This document shows, one piece after another, positions 11,646 to 22,970 of a stretch of 64,000 nt of DNA. Position numbers and translations under genes: made by a program. Source of the stretch: Ulota crispa (taxonomy: Eukaryota > Streptophyta > Bryopsida > Orthotrichales > Orthotrichaceae); the NCBI GenBank assembly GCA_963920765.1, contig OY987243.1, positions 186,001-250,000 of the forward strand, given 5' to 3'. The notes beneath the pieces were generated by a model, which searched no databases, was not told the DNA's origin, and worked only from the letters and a program-made list of their open reading frames with translations. The first letter of the stretch is position 1. Every line of letters starts with the position of its first letter.

Positions 11646-12458
11646 CCATGAATGTATAGTCCTTATCACTCTCATCCTCTTTGGTCTTTTTGGCCTTCTC
11701 ACCATTGCTACTCTTGCGTTTGTAGCAATTACAAACAAAGTAGTTTAGGTTACCGCAACAAAAACATAGAAAGGGCTCACTTTAAACCTTGGTTGAATCT
11801 CATCCACTCTTGTGACAAGCAACAAACACCGCATTCTTCGTGGCCACAATCTGATGCTCTTTCTTCCTTGTCACTTTGTGCATCAACAACGACGTCACGT
11901 AGATGAAGATGAGCTCTTTGATGTCCTTGGTCTCTATTACCACAATCAAGTTCTAAAATGAAGGTGGTAAGTTCTCCGAAATGGTTATGACAATATTTCT
12001 TTCCGTCACGAGTACATCAGAGGTGTCAAATTGGTCCGCAAAATTTTTCACCTTATTGATGTGTTGCAAAAAATCATCTGTCTCTTGTATTTTCATGGTG
12101 AAGAACCTACGCCTCAAAAAAAACACATTGGCCAACTCCTTGGTTTCATGCATGCTACGTTGAGTCCTCTATGCTTCCGCAACTTCCTTGCAAGATTTGA
12201 CATGTTTAATATGTGCATCCACCATGTGAGTGCACAAAATGCAAACACTGTCTTTTTACACTTTTTGAAGGCGAAAGTGACTTTGGAGTTGCTATCTCTT
12301 GAAAACGCATGTTCATTGCACTCCACAATGTTCAAAAGATCTTTCTCATCAAAGATCATCTCCATTTTTAACTTGAACAAAGAGAAGTTGTCTCCACGAA
12401 ACTTGTCCACAACACGGGATATCTCACCCTCATATGTGGCCATGGTTATAGAATTCAA
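11646..12458 (-). pseudogene. Copia gag remnant with altered zinc knuckle
   Basis: The probable start is MATYEGEISR at 12443. Then FRGDNFSLFKLKMEMIF and DEKDLLNIV (12114-12458), MHETKELANVFFLRRRFFTM and LQHINKVKNFADQF (11953-12153) are the UBN2/gag-polypeptide pattern of plant copia elements. The zinc knuckle at about 11725-11766 reads CFCCGNLNYFVCNC, that is C-x2-C-x4-Y-x4-C: the usual His is Tyr (CAC to TAC). A long stretch (12155-12440) was also open on the opposite strand and is a shadow. Confidence 0.88.
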
Positions 12459-13195
12459 CTCAAAGCACTTTCAATGTCATAAAAAGATAGCAATATATCG
12501 AAATAGAGAAGCCAACTACCAAACAAGCAAATCCTAGCTCTCTCCAAATACAAAGGGATGAAGTATGCCACTTAACCATTCTCAATGCTAGCTTGCTCCA
12601 AAAACAAAGGGCTGAAGTATGCAACTCAACCACCTCTCAAACAAAGCTCTAGCTATCTATGTACACAAAAGATTGAAGTATGCAACTTGACCACCTTCCA
12701 AGCAAATTCTAGCTCTCTCCACACACAAGGGACTGAAGTATATAACCCAACCTCCAAAAGAGCACAAATCTATCCAAAATGTGAGGTTATCACTCAAATC
12801 TCACCTTCAAACTCATTCTTTACAATTTTAGCCCCTTTTTAAGCAAATACTATGCATCCACTTGAGCAAACAACCTCAAGTAAAGGTAGAAACCAACTAA
12901 AGCAAGTACAAACTCACAAATCACCTCCTTGTACTTTAAACAAGCAGTTTGATGGTGAAACTCCACTATGAACAACCGCATTTCTCCAAAAGCTTGTGCA
13001 ATACCATATGAACCTCCAATAAATTCCAACAAGCTCCAACAAGCTCCAAACCTCCACAACCTTGAATTTAGTCTTCCACCAAGCTAAATGAGAATCAGCC
13101 ACTCTCTAAGAAACAAAACAAAATCTTCAAAGACTGAAATGTATTTTCGACTCACCACAATGCACCTCCACATTCTAAAAAGTGGACCTATAACT
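12459..13195 (-). other. Copia 5' leader region
   Basis: Lies between the gag start and the 5' LTR. It contains degenerate direct repeats on the plus strand (AAGGGCTGAAGTATGCAACT and variants near 12555, 12607, 12670 and 12727, roughly 60 bp apart). No coding evidence. Confidence 0.6.
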
Positions 13196-13477
13196 TATTG
13201 AAAACATAGGGAAGATAGAAGAGCAAAGATACACATGATATACTCAAATGTATAAGATACAAATAGAAGAGATGAGAGTGTTTTCAAACTCTCTCATCTA
13301 TATACTCTCCTTATCACTCTCCCATCACCTAACCATATGGAATAACCACGCTTGGAGTCTAATCCTCTCAATGAGGTGCTTCCTATCACATGCTCTCTTT
13401 CCAATGCTAAGTACCCCACCTAGCATATTTCTTTTGGCCAGAGCAAACTCCCAATGTTTTATTCCAACGTTTCAATA
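13196..13477 (-). repeat. 5' LTR of copia element
   Basis: Pairs with 8101-8381 over its full length; the two differ by many substitutions and a few small indels, roughly 85-90% identical by eye, so the insertion is not recent. The last bases at 13470-13477 (tttcaata) correspond to tttcaaca in the other LTR. Confidence 0.9.
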
Positions 13478-13485
13478 GCCAATAC

Positions 13486-13616
13486 CTTCTGAATTCTTGA
13501 AAATAAGCACTTAAAAATGCATGAAGTCATCCCACGATTGTCATTAGAACAATCTCAAAGGCTAACAATTTCTCCGGGCATTATCTACATCTTACCGCTT
13601 CCGGTCTATAATAGAC
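13486..13616 (-). pseudogene. Kinesin-12-like pseudogene, P-loop exon
   Basis: The minus frame reads GLL-stop-TGSGKM-stop-IMPGEI, then NRGMTSCIFKCLFSRIQK. This corresponds to the kinesin nucleotide-binding loop (AYGQTGSGKTYTMxGEI) and the following helix (RGxTPRxFExLFxRI). The first stop replaces Gln (CAG to TAG) and the second Tyr. The exon is bounded by a CATGTTTAG acceptor and an AAG|GTATTG donor; the intron then runs only a few bases before the copia LTR. The next exon resumes at about 7960 on the other side of the element. The N-terminal beta-sheet exons further upstream were not found. Confidence 0.8.
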
Positions 13617-14239
13617 CTAAACATGAAAAGCTCAAGCGTCAGCTCATCAAAAACATCTTCAAAAGAAGAACAAAAAGCAAAAATATTCCTAACAATGAAA
13701 TGAATTCTTTGAAGAGAATCTCAAAAACTTCTCAGCCTCATGCTATTGGTAGTTGCACGCTTCAGCAAGTGCTTCGATGTAAAACACATGAAGGTCCATG
13801 AACAGAGCTTAACTTGCTGCAAGCAGCATCACGAACAAAGAGATTTGCGACAAAGAAGTTTGCTTGGCTGAGCGTTCTAAACCCTGCCATTGAAGGGTGA
13901 AGTCATAACCCTAATCCCCTAAATTCAACCTCAAATTGGAAACTCTTTGTGTGGGAAAGCCACCGGAGTAAACTTACTTGTTCAAATTTTGTTCAAAACT
14001 GGCAATATGGGTCATAGAAACGATTAGTGGTGCCATGTTTGCAACATATCCAAAAGTTACTTTTAGAACCACAATATTGCAATGAAACCACAATTACTCC
14101 AAACTTATAAATCAAAATTTTAGACCTACATTGAATTTTGAATGGGCAACCTCATAGATTAAAGATGTACAAAGACATGTGTATGTATATACACACATAT
14201 ATATGAGGTGACACAAAGATCCATTCCTCACTCAAACCC
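13617..14239. other. Intergenic / possible degraded kinesin 5' region
   Basis: The minus strand has short coding-like stretches (MAGFRTLSQANFFVANLF near 13890) but nothing I can align with kinesin N-termini. No other feature. Confidence 0.35.
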
Positions 14240-14733
14240 CTCCTACACAATTAGTAGTTCACCAAATTAAAATTTTAATATCACATATCTTAAAAGAAAA
14301 TAGATTGATAATATATTGGTGATAGATTAATGGTGGTCTTGTAGTAATTTTAAAAGCATGTCAATTATATTTTGTTACTTTATAAGAAAATTGCTTTTAA
14401 AACTTTTTTACATTTGATTCATATCAAATTTTACCACATTGTATGCCTCTTTCTATCTATAAGAGGCTTCCTTAAATTGAGGAAATTTCAAGCTATAAAA
14501 GATGGTTCAAAGCTAAAATCATTGTTGGTTAAAGTTGATGAATGTAGCATATTTGATATTGCAAAATTGCACTTGACATGGGTTAAAAGGCATGGAGTTG
14601 AAATGGTGTACTCTTCAAATTTTAAAGAATATTTCCATTTTTAGGTTTTCAAAATATGTAATTGGTTTTAGATTTGATGAAGAATTGATTGCATGAGAAG
14701 GGTTATAGTAGAGAATGGATTTTTTTGTTCACA

Positions 14734-14735
<2 letters not shown>
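14240..14735 (+). repeat. Dispersed AT-rich repeat, copy 1
   Basis: Shares blocks in the same order with 40605-40875, for example AATTTTAAAAGCA and CAAATATGTAATTGGTTTTAGA-like text. The open frame 14372-14644 has no recognised homology and is probably chance. Confidence 0.5.

Positions 14736-14802
<67 letters not shown>
14736..14802. repeat. (TA)n microsatellite, left flank of foldback
   Basis: An uninterrupted AT dinucleotide run that abuts the inverted-repeat element at 14803-15213. Confidence 0.97.
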
Positions 14803-14804
<2 letters not shown>

Positions 14805-15211
14805 GAATTGATATGCGTACCACACCTTTTTGACTATTCCACCACACTTTGAGGTAAATATTAGATTTCTACCATCAGAAAGCTTAATTTGAGAATTTGG
14901 AATTCAAATTTGGAATAAAAGACCACGATTTTGTCTAGGATCTCAAAGAAAGTTCTAATTGAACAACACCCAATGAAAAAACTCATCTTTTTTATAAACA
15001 AAAGTAAAAGTTGTTCTTTTCTTGCAAGCTAAGCTTTTTCATTGGGTGTTGTTCAATTACAACATTTTATTATGGATCTACACAAAATACAAGTCTTGAA
15101 GTCCAAATCTAAACTCCAAATTCTCATATTTAGCTTTTTGATGGTAGAAATTAAATATTTACCTAAGGGTGTGGTGCAATAGTCAAGAAGGTGTGGTATG
15201 CATATCCATTT

Positions 15212-15213
<2 letters not shown>
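14803..15213. mobile_element. Foldback element inserted in (TA)n (Micron-like)
   Basis: The ends are GGGAATTGATATGCGTACCA at the left and, reverse-complemented, GGAAATGGATATGCATACCA at the right. The inverted pairing continues inward (AAATATTAGATTTCTACCATC against GATGGTAGAAATTAAATATTT-type blocks; TTGAACAACACCCAATG against CATTGGGTGTTGTTCAA). (TA)n tracts lie immediately on both sides, the hallmark of Micron-type MITEs described in rice that sit in TA microsatellites. No ORF. Related copies lie at 18521-18772 and 30717-31085. Whether it uses the same mechanism as rice Micron is inference. Confidence 0.82.
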
Positions 15214-15275
<62 letters not shown>

Positions 15276-15352
15276 CATATATACATATATACATATATAC
15301 ATATATACATATAGATATATATACATACACATACACATGCATATATATCTAT
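15214..15352. repeat. (TA)n and TA/CA mixed microsatellite, right flank
   Basis: Pure TA to 15270, then ATATACAT-type interrupted repeats to about 15352. The long open frames on both strands here are microsatellite artefacts. Confidence 0.95.
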
Positions 15353-17464
15353 CATTGACATTTTTTGTTAGTTCATAACGGAATTGAATTTGTTGTCCTT
15401 TCAAGTGCATTTTTTTAAAATCACATTTCAAATGTGCTTCTCATACTATTGTTGTATTTTGTTGTGCATATTGTGATGCATGAGCTACTTTTTGCAATAT
15501 TGACTACCTTGGAAGAAAGGAAATCAAGGAAGTTGTTCATTTTGATTGTAAAAAATGTGTACTTTTGTGAAGCCCGACATGTAATATGAAGTTTGATCTT
15601 TGCTATGTGCTCTTACCACTTGAATAATGTAATGGTAAAATGAAGATTTGTACATTCACATCTTGAAAACTAAAAAATTGAATATTAAATGAATGAAAAC
15701 AAATAAACAACATGTAAGTTTGGATATTGCAAAATTTCAAGATAATTATATTGTAGTAGGACCTTTGGCTCATTTAGATATAAAGTTTTTATATTAAAAA
15801 ATACATATAAAAGTGTTTCAAATATAAAGTAACACATGAAGAATAAATATATATGTACATTTACATGTTAAACATTTTTTCATTTATAGTTATTTCAAAA
15901 TAAGGTTACTTTTGAGGGTCAATTTACACTATTGACCAAGGCATGTGACTAAGGCATTTTAACAGATATGATTGGATAAAAAAGCCAACTCGTCCAAAGT
16001 TGCAATTCACTACCTCATGGAAATGGAAATGATCATGGGTAAGAGTGGGTGAGAAAGTGACATCATATCCTACATGTCATGAACTGGATAACACATGGTG
16101 ATTACAAATTGTTTATGTTCAAGCAACCTTAAGAGGTTCTTTGGCAATATTTTTATTTTAACCAAGCTTTTCCAATAATTATGATTAGTATGCTTCTATC
16201 AATATTTGCTATTGCTTAATATGAAGAATGATGTTTAACCATTTTATTTTTATCATGACATAGTTTTAACTACTAGAATGTTGTTGTACTACAAAAAATG
16301 ACTTTTGGTTGCAGTGATTTTTTTCTTATAGTAGTAAATACAATTAATTGACACATTCAATAAATTGAGTGAATTTTGTTAAATTATATGATGTTTTACA
16401 ATCAATTATATTGGACAAGTGCACCATGACAAAGAAATAGTCATTTACTTTGTATTTTCTCTTTGTACAAATGACTATAGCTTTCATAGTCAATTTTGTT
16501 ATTTTCTTAATTATAAGTCTCTTCTTGTATTTTTCAACACTCAAGTTTTGAAATTGTGTTAAGAAGTGATAAGGAAAGTCAAAAGAGGGTAGGACAAAAT
16601 AAGAAAGAGAAAATGAGAAAGTAGTAGAGTAAATAGTTAAACCTCCCAAAAACTTGTCTAAATTCACTTTGCACTATTGCCATTTACCAATACATGAGAA
16701 TATTCACTATTTGGAGTTAGTTGGGACCAAGAGTACTTGTAAAGACAAAAACAAAGAGTTTGCTCTTGGCCGAGAATGTACAAAGCCCCTAAGTCAAAAA
16801 TAATATTTTGTACAACTTGAGGTATAACTATATGGAGAGAAAAAGCAAAATAACCTAAATTATGAACATTACATGTAACTCAATCATCATTAGATGGTCA
16901 TTCAAAAAGATTTTATTACATAGGAAATGAAAAAGGTTATAGGACTTCTCAAAAAGGTTACATAATGCTACCAATGACTAAATAGAAACTCTAACACAAA
17001 TACAAAGAGATATTTTCTATGTTTTATTACTAATTTTTTAAACAAAGAATTACAAATTTATCATTTAATTAAAATGTGTTGTAAAATCATTAAGATTTTA
17101 ATAATAAAATTATAATCAATAAAACACTATTAGATTCTAGTATTTCCAATGATTCAAAATTTCTCAGCTAATGAATCAAAGAATTTCAAATACTTTGTTG
17201 CTTGGAGTACTAGAATCTGAACTCATGAATCATGATTTCCATCACCTAAAGATGGCACATTGCCAAACTATGTTGTATTCCAATAATTTTTAATATTTGC
17301 TAAGAATATTTGAATTTGTAGTAACTTTTATTAACTATCTTACACACTCTCTAACTTCATAAACAATTCATTCTTCATGTAAATCATTTTCTGCTATTTT
17401 GTGATGACATGCCATGGTAAAATTGATGAATATGTTGCTCTTAGGAAGCAATACTAATAAAACA
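15353..17464. other. AT-rich intergenic DNA
   Basis: No gene, RNA or convincing repeat seen. The minus frame 16344-16667 is low-complexity and unrecognised. Confidence 0.5.
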
Positions 17465-17745
17465 CCAGATTTGTTATAATGAGAGAATGGGGACCTCTAA
17501 AAATAAACATGTTGATTTTGACCAAAGTCACCAATTTCCATTAAAATGAGAGTTTTCAGCTTGAATCAAGCTAATTGACATAAAACTTCTTGATTTTAGG
17601 TCAAATTTGAAAGGTTTTATGTCAATTCAATTTTGTTTGAGCTGAATTGACCTAAAACCATTTGTTGAGTTGACTTGATTTTATTTTGAATTTTGGTTAA
17701 ATTGCCTCTCACTTCACTAAAAAACTCTCATTATAACAAATATGG
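17465..17745. mobile_element. MITE-like element with 21-bp TIRs
   Basis: The termini are CCAGATTTGTTATAATGAGA at the left and the reverse complement of the right end, CCATATTTGTTATAATGAGA. A second inverted pair lies inside (AATTGACATAAAAC near 17573 against GTTTTATGTCAATT near 17613). It is 281 bp with no ORF. The target duplication is unclear, so the superfamily is not assigned. Confidence 0.65.
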
Positions 17746-18520
17746 TTTTTACATGTTAATTAGGATCCAAGTAGCCTAACACTTAAAACATGTTCAATAT
17801 ATCATTTACAAAAAAAATACGTGTATTTATATTTTGTATATATTGCTATATGTAAATATGCTAGTAACTTTTGATATTACATACTTTATAAAAACAAAAA
17901 AATTAAATTAAGTTCAAATACTCAAATCCTACAAAAATACCATTCTATCAATCTATTTGAAATGAATTGATTAAAAAAAAGGTGTTGTGGAAAATCTTCA
18001 TTTAACTCAATGGAGTTAATATTTTCATTAGTAAGTTTTTTAAAAAAAATTAGGTAAGCAAACTCTTCCATCTTATTCAATCAAAACTAAATGGCTTCAG
18101 GGTGCTTATCAATACCTATAAGAAAAAAAAATGAAATAAATGAAGATGAACCTTCAGTACGGTCTCAAATCTCAAGTTTTGAGTTAGAAAACATAATATT
18201 GGATTACCGATAGAAAACTTTTATCCGCAAAACTTTTGACATAGCATGAATAGTAAACATATAGGAGTCAATAGTATTTTGATTGCTCATTTGAATGCAA
18301 TGAGTATTTTAAAGTTAAACAAATATTGGCTACCTATAACTATTTCTAATTGAATTTTAAAAATCACAAATCCAGTTCTCCTAAGTAATGCTATCACTAG
18401 TAATATCCTTCAATATTAGGTTCTCAGCATAGTTTAGCAATATTTCTATATGTTCAAGAGAATGCGTGCATTGTATCTAAACTGATTTCAACTAGGGAAA
18501 ATAGTGCAACCTTAATTAAG
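17746..18520. other. AT-rich intergenic DNA
   Basis: Nothing supported. Confidence 0.5.
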
Positions 18521-18772
18521 AGATTTGATCTATGCACACTAGTGGGTTGATATTTTCACATCTCCTCCCTGGCGTTAATTTTAGATTTCACCATCATAAA
18601 GCTGAATTTGAAACCTTTGAATTCAAATTTGGATTTAGAGACCATGATACAGCTTAGAACCATAAAAAAAGTTGCAATTCAACAATACCCTATGAAAAAA
18701 CTTGAGGAAATCTAAAGTTAATCCCAAGGGGGGTGTGCAAATATCAACCTTGGTGTGCATATATCAATTCCT
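18521..18772. mobile_element. Deleted copy of the Micron-like foldback family
   Basis: The left end GATCTATGCACACTAGTGGG pairs with the reverse complement of the right end, GATATATGCACACCAAGG, and the pairing continues through TTGATATTTTCACA / TTGATATTTGCACA. The inner sequence (GAATTCAAATTTGGATTTAGA) matches the copy at 30.8 kb. TTAATTA occurs on both flanks (18513-18519 and about 18773-18779), a possible target duplication. The central part of the other copies is missing. Confidence 0.7.
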
Positions 18773-19118
18773 TTAATTAGTACTTGAGAACTTGTTTGTA
18801 AAATAACCTCACTCAAACTGAAATATTTCATAGAGTTCATGCTAAAACAAATCCATATGTGTAATTGACAAGTACGCAATTATTTGTGTTGAATTATAAA
18901 GATTAAAAGAAATTAGCTATGCTTGAACAACTTCAATTATAAACTATCATTACAAATCACTCCCAAAAAATTTGAGTGAGCATGAAATATTAATTCCTTA
19001 TTGATTTCACTTACTCTATATCCTTTCATTTTTTTAATTGTCTTGCAAATAAGCAAAGAACTATAATGCATCTGTCTACAAGTATTTTGTAACCAAGCAT
19101 ATAAAGGAAATAATGGTA
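18773..19118. other. AT-rich intergenic DNA
   Basis: Nothing supported. Confidence 0.5.
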
Positions 19119-19250
19119 TAGTGGAACTCCTCTAAACTAAAGTCTCTTGAACTAGTATCTTGCAAGTTCCAGCACTACCCACCCTTTTCCACCCCATTGT
19201 CTAAGAAACAACCTCTAGTCCCTAGCATATTAGTTTAGAGGAGTTCTATT
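19119..19250. mobile_element. Short MITE-like inverted repeat
   Basis: Left GTGGAACTCCTCTAAACTAA; the reverse complement of the right end is ATAGAACTCCTCTAAACTAA. It is 132 bp with about 21-bp terminal inverted repeats and no ORF. The family is unknown. Confidence 0.6.
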
Positions 19251-20350
19251 GAGTACTTGAATAATATAGGTTGTAAATGAACCTATATGTAAGATTGTTT
19301 CTAATTCTATAAGGTACAATGTATTTGATAAATATTGTAAATATATTTATGATTGTATACCCATAAAATTCCATATTCAATGCTTTTGTTACATAAAAAG
19401 TTTAGATACTAAATGCAAATGTTGTTTAGTTGCATTAAAATAATTGAAACATGTATTTAAAAAAAATTGCAAAAAAAACTAACTTCATGAATATAGATTT
19501 CAAAATAGTATACATAACCATAAAATTTTATGTTTCAAATTGTTATATACAGCTTTGCAATTAATCATAGTAATGTTTTGTGATGATTAGATTTCAAGTT
19601 TATAACAAAATACATGTCACTATAGTAACACTTCAACAACATAATTTGAAAATTAAAAAAGAACAACATAATACTCTAGAACAATAAGTCTTACTTATCA
19701 ATTGATATATGAATAGAATTTCATTTCACATAATAATAAACAAGGAAAACTCCTCACTCATTCTTGATACCAGTTGAAAGACAATAAAATAGCAAATAAT
19801 AAAAACTATAATTACAATGATAATGAAAAGAAATTTCTACAAAACTAGATACCTAGACATAAATACTCCTAAAAAACTACCCATTCAAAACTTTGATTTA
19901 AAATAGACGTGTTATTAATTATGTTAAATAAAAAATCAAGAATAAAAATGTACATGTTCACATATTGGCATCACAAATGCAAAATTTGGAATCATGGCTA
20001 CATCAAGAACTTTTGTAATAGCAACATTTGATTGCAAAACAAGGGCAACTAAAAATCATGTTAGACTAGTTGTCCTCCTTGTCATACCAACAAGGTTACG
20101 CCTTCCATTGCCCCCATGCTATTCCCCCATGCCATCTCCTCATGCCATCTGCTGTTAAACTTGTCACTATTTTGGTTAAACTTGTACTCTACCCTATTTT
20201 TACACATAACTTGTCATTGGCCAACTGGGTGGAGGACTATAGCTTTAGACAAAAGTTGATCAAATTTAATTACATAAGTAGAAGATGCATGCAAAGAATA
20301 TAGAAGCACATGTTTACAAACTTGTATAAAAACAATCTCCATTTAGGATA
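19251..20350. other. AT-rich intergenic DNA
   Basis: Nothing supported. Confidence 0.5.
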
Positions 20351-20457
20351 TATTTCCCATCCATTTAGCATCCACATAGCATCCATTTAGAATTCACTTA
20401 GCATATATTTAGCATCTACTTAGCATCCATTTAGCATCCTTTTAGCATCCATCTAGT
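20351..20457 (+). repeat. Degenerate 10-14 bp tandem repeat (TTTAGCATCCA)
   Basis: About eight imperfect copies of TTTAGCATCCA in succession. Confidence 0.85.
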
Positions 20458-20629
20458 TTTGCTTTTGTTTGAATTTCACTTTGATTGAACTTGTAACCTA
20501 CTCTTTTTATAGTTTTTATAGTTTGGTTTTACTTTGGTTAAACTCTTGCTTCACCCTATTTTTAGGATGAAAGCAAGTTAAAAATGGATTCACCAAACCA
20601 ACGCACACATCCAATTTTTCATATAACCC

Positions 20630-22190
20630 TAATTTACGCAACCGTTGTGCCATCAAAGGCAACAAAAACATCAAGGTAATAAACAAATTGTGCAATATCA
20701 ATCTTATCCCTATGCCTCTTGTCTGTGCGCCCCCTAACCCCGTGTCCCCTACTAGTATGCCTTTTATCCGTGTGCCCCATCATCTTCATGCCCCCTTATC
20801 CTTTTGCCTCCTATCTTTGTGCATTCCTATCCCTGTGCCCCCTTATCTCCATGCCCGTTATCTTTGTGCCTCCTATCCATATGCCTTCATATCCATGTGC
20901 CCTCCTAACTCCCATCCATGTGTCTTCCTATCCTTGTGCCTCCTATCCCTGTGCCTCCTATCCTAATGCCTCATATCCTTGTATTTCCTATCCCCGTGCC
21001 CGTTATTTTGGTGCCTCCCTATCCCTATGCCTCATATCCTTGTGTTTTGTATTTTTGTGTGCCCTATCCTCGTGCCTTCATACCCCTACGCCACCTATCT
21101 TTGTGTACCCTATCTTTGAGGCAACGCATTTTTTTCATGTTCACAACACCATGCACATGTTATACCAAATCTTACAAATTGTATGGGCTTGATTTGATGA
21201 AACATGTAGCCCATTGTGTTGATTGTAGCACCATGTCACATTGAAACTTCTTTGTGACCCTCACAGCGGCTCTGGAGCTCCCTTCAGCTCAATTTGATTG
21301 GTTTAGAGAAAGTGTTGTGATGTCACTTCTAGTTAACTACCACATGAATCATGGAATTATTCACAATTATTGGCTAAAAAATGTAAAAGGTGCAACTTGC
21401 TTAACTATTGTTTACTACTACGTGCATGGAATGCAACTCATAGTTACACTTGAACTTTTTCACTTTTCATCCAAAACAGCCCGAAGGATTCTTTTATAGA
21501 TATTGACTAGTTTACGTACCTATTGTACCAACAAAGGCAACAAAAACATCCTTACAATAAACAAATGGTATAATAACAACCTTATCCCCGTGCCTCCAAT
21601 CATTGTGCTTCCTATCCAAGGCCTCTTATCCCATGTCAACCCCATTCTTACACTCTACTATCTCCATGCCCTCCCTATCTCCGTACCCTCTCTATCCTGG
21701 TGGCCCTTATCCCCATGCCCCCTCCCTATCCATGTCCCCTCTATCCCCGTACCTCTCCATCTTTGTGCCCCATATCCCCATACCCCCTATCCTTTTGACC
21801 TTATCCTTCTGCCCCCTATCACCGTATTCCTTATCTTTGTGCCTCCAAAAATACAACCTTTTGAGTCACTCATTTTGATTGAGTGAGAGTGCTGTGGTGC
21901 AACTTCTAGTGACTTGTTGTTAACTTTTAGTGAAGCTACTCAATCTAATTGGTTGAGAGAAAGTGTTATAGTGTAACTTCTGGTGACTTGTTATACTTTA
22001 TTGTTAACCATCACATGAATCATGGAGCTACTCGCGTTTATTGGCTAAAGGGAATGTAAATGGTGCAACTTGTCAAATTATTGTTTATTGCTACATGCAT
22101 GGAATGCGACTCATAGTTACACTCAAACTCTTTTGCTTTTCATCCAAAACAGCCCACAAGATGCTTTTATAGATATAGATAGATACATGT
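20630..22190 (+). repeat. Tandem duplication carrying CT-rich arrays
   Basis: Two diverged units, about 20630-21510 and 21520-22190. Each starts with AAAGGCAACAAAAACATC, then AATAAACAAA, then a CT-rich minisatellite (20696-21118 and 21578-21845) of loosely repeated TGCCTCCTATCCCTG-like words of about 14-15 bp. Each closes with the same tail (CACATGAATCATGGA, TGCATGGAATGC, TTTTCATCCAAAACAGCCC, CTTTTATAGATAT). The long Pro/Leu/Ser-rich frames across the arrays are repeat artefacts. Confidence 0.8.
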
Positions 22191-22970
22191 AGAGAATATT
22201 GAAGCACATGTATGAGAAACTTGTAGTACTTGGACATAATATTTGTTATTTATAAAACAACAACTATAAATCTTTTATCTTTTTAGCTACTTTTGTTTTT
22301 ACATACAAATGATTGAAACAAGTGCAAGTGAACTTTTGAAATTGTAATCATTTCATAGTAAAAGACACGTGGAATATCCAAATGTGTTGTACATGACCAC
22401 TTTCTTAAATATACTAGTTGATTTAAGAGAATACAATCTAAAACCATGGCTATAAACATGCATTCACATAAACATTGTTTTCTTTGAATTTGGTTGTAAT
22501 GCAAAATTGAGTTAGTTTTGACTATATGTATGGTTAGTAGGTACAATTGAAAAATCAGTTTTGATTTTTGGCTTTAATGCATGATGCAACTATGATTGCT
22601 ACTAGTAATTTATAAAGTGATTGATTATTTAGTCTTTCTCAATAAAACATAAGTTTTTGTCAAACTAAAACTAGAACAAATCCACTAATTTAATATTTCT
22701 TATGTTTCCCCTTAATAATTGTGAGAGTTTAGCAAAATTTCATTGAATATTTGTATTTAACATATTTAATATATTTCATTTTTCCTAATTGGTGAGAAAA
22801 CCTGCCATAAGGAATTTTGAATTAATTTCACTATTGCTATTATCAGTGCAACTACTTGCTATTGTTAGTATCATTGCAACTAATTAGTCTTTTACTAAAG
22901 TAACAACATGTCTTTAATTTACAATAACAAATATAAGTTATTCTATTTTTAGTTTTTAAAGTTACTTAAC
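22191..22970. other. AT-rich intergenic DNA
   Basis: Nothing supported. Confidence 0.5.

Larger units (their letters stand above)
8101..13477 (-). mobile_element. Ty1/copia LTR retrotransposon, near full length, decayed
   Basis: A minus-strand element of about 5.4 kb. Domain order along its own strand is gag, zinc knuckle, protease, GAG-pre-integrase and integrase, reverse transcriptase, RNase H; integrase before RT defines copia. The LTRs are 8101-8381 and 13196-13477, with terminal TGTTGAAA / TTTTCAATA (the last CA mutated to TA). A polypurine tract adjoins the 3' LTR. The flanking five bases tccaa and gccaa look like a target duplication with one mismatch. Stops and frameshifts occur in every domain and the LTRs differ at many sites, so it is an old insertion. 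It lies in an intron of the kinesin pseudogene, same strand. No clear initiator-Met primer-binding site was seen next to the 5' LTR. Its closest relative in the window is the plus-strand copy at 62.6-63.9 kb. Confidence 0.92.

Noticed and set aside
12031..12537. 168-codon plus-strand open frame
   Set aside because: Shadow of the copia gag on the minus strand.
15053..15431. Tyr/Ile-rich open frames on both strands
   Set aside because: Pure product of the TA/CA microsatellite.
20688..21244. Pro/Leu/Ser-rich frames up to 157 codons
   Set aside because: Open in all three phases because the CT-rich tandem repeat lacks stops; no start context or homology.
20351..22190. CRISPR-like array
   Set aside because: Repeats are short, degenerate and without unique spacers, and the DNA is eukaryotic.
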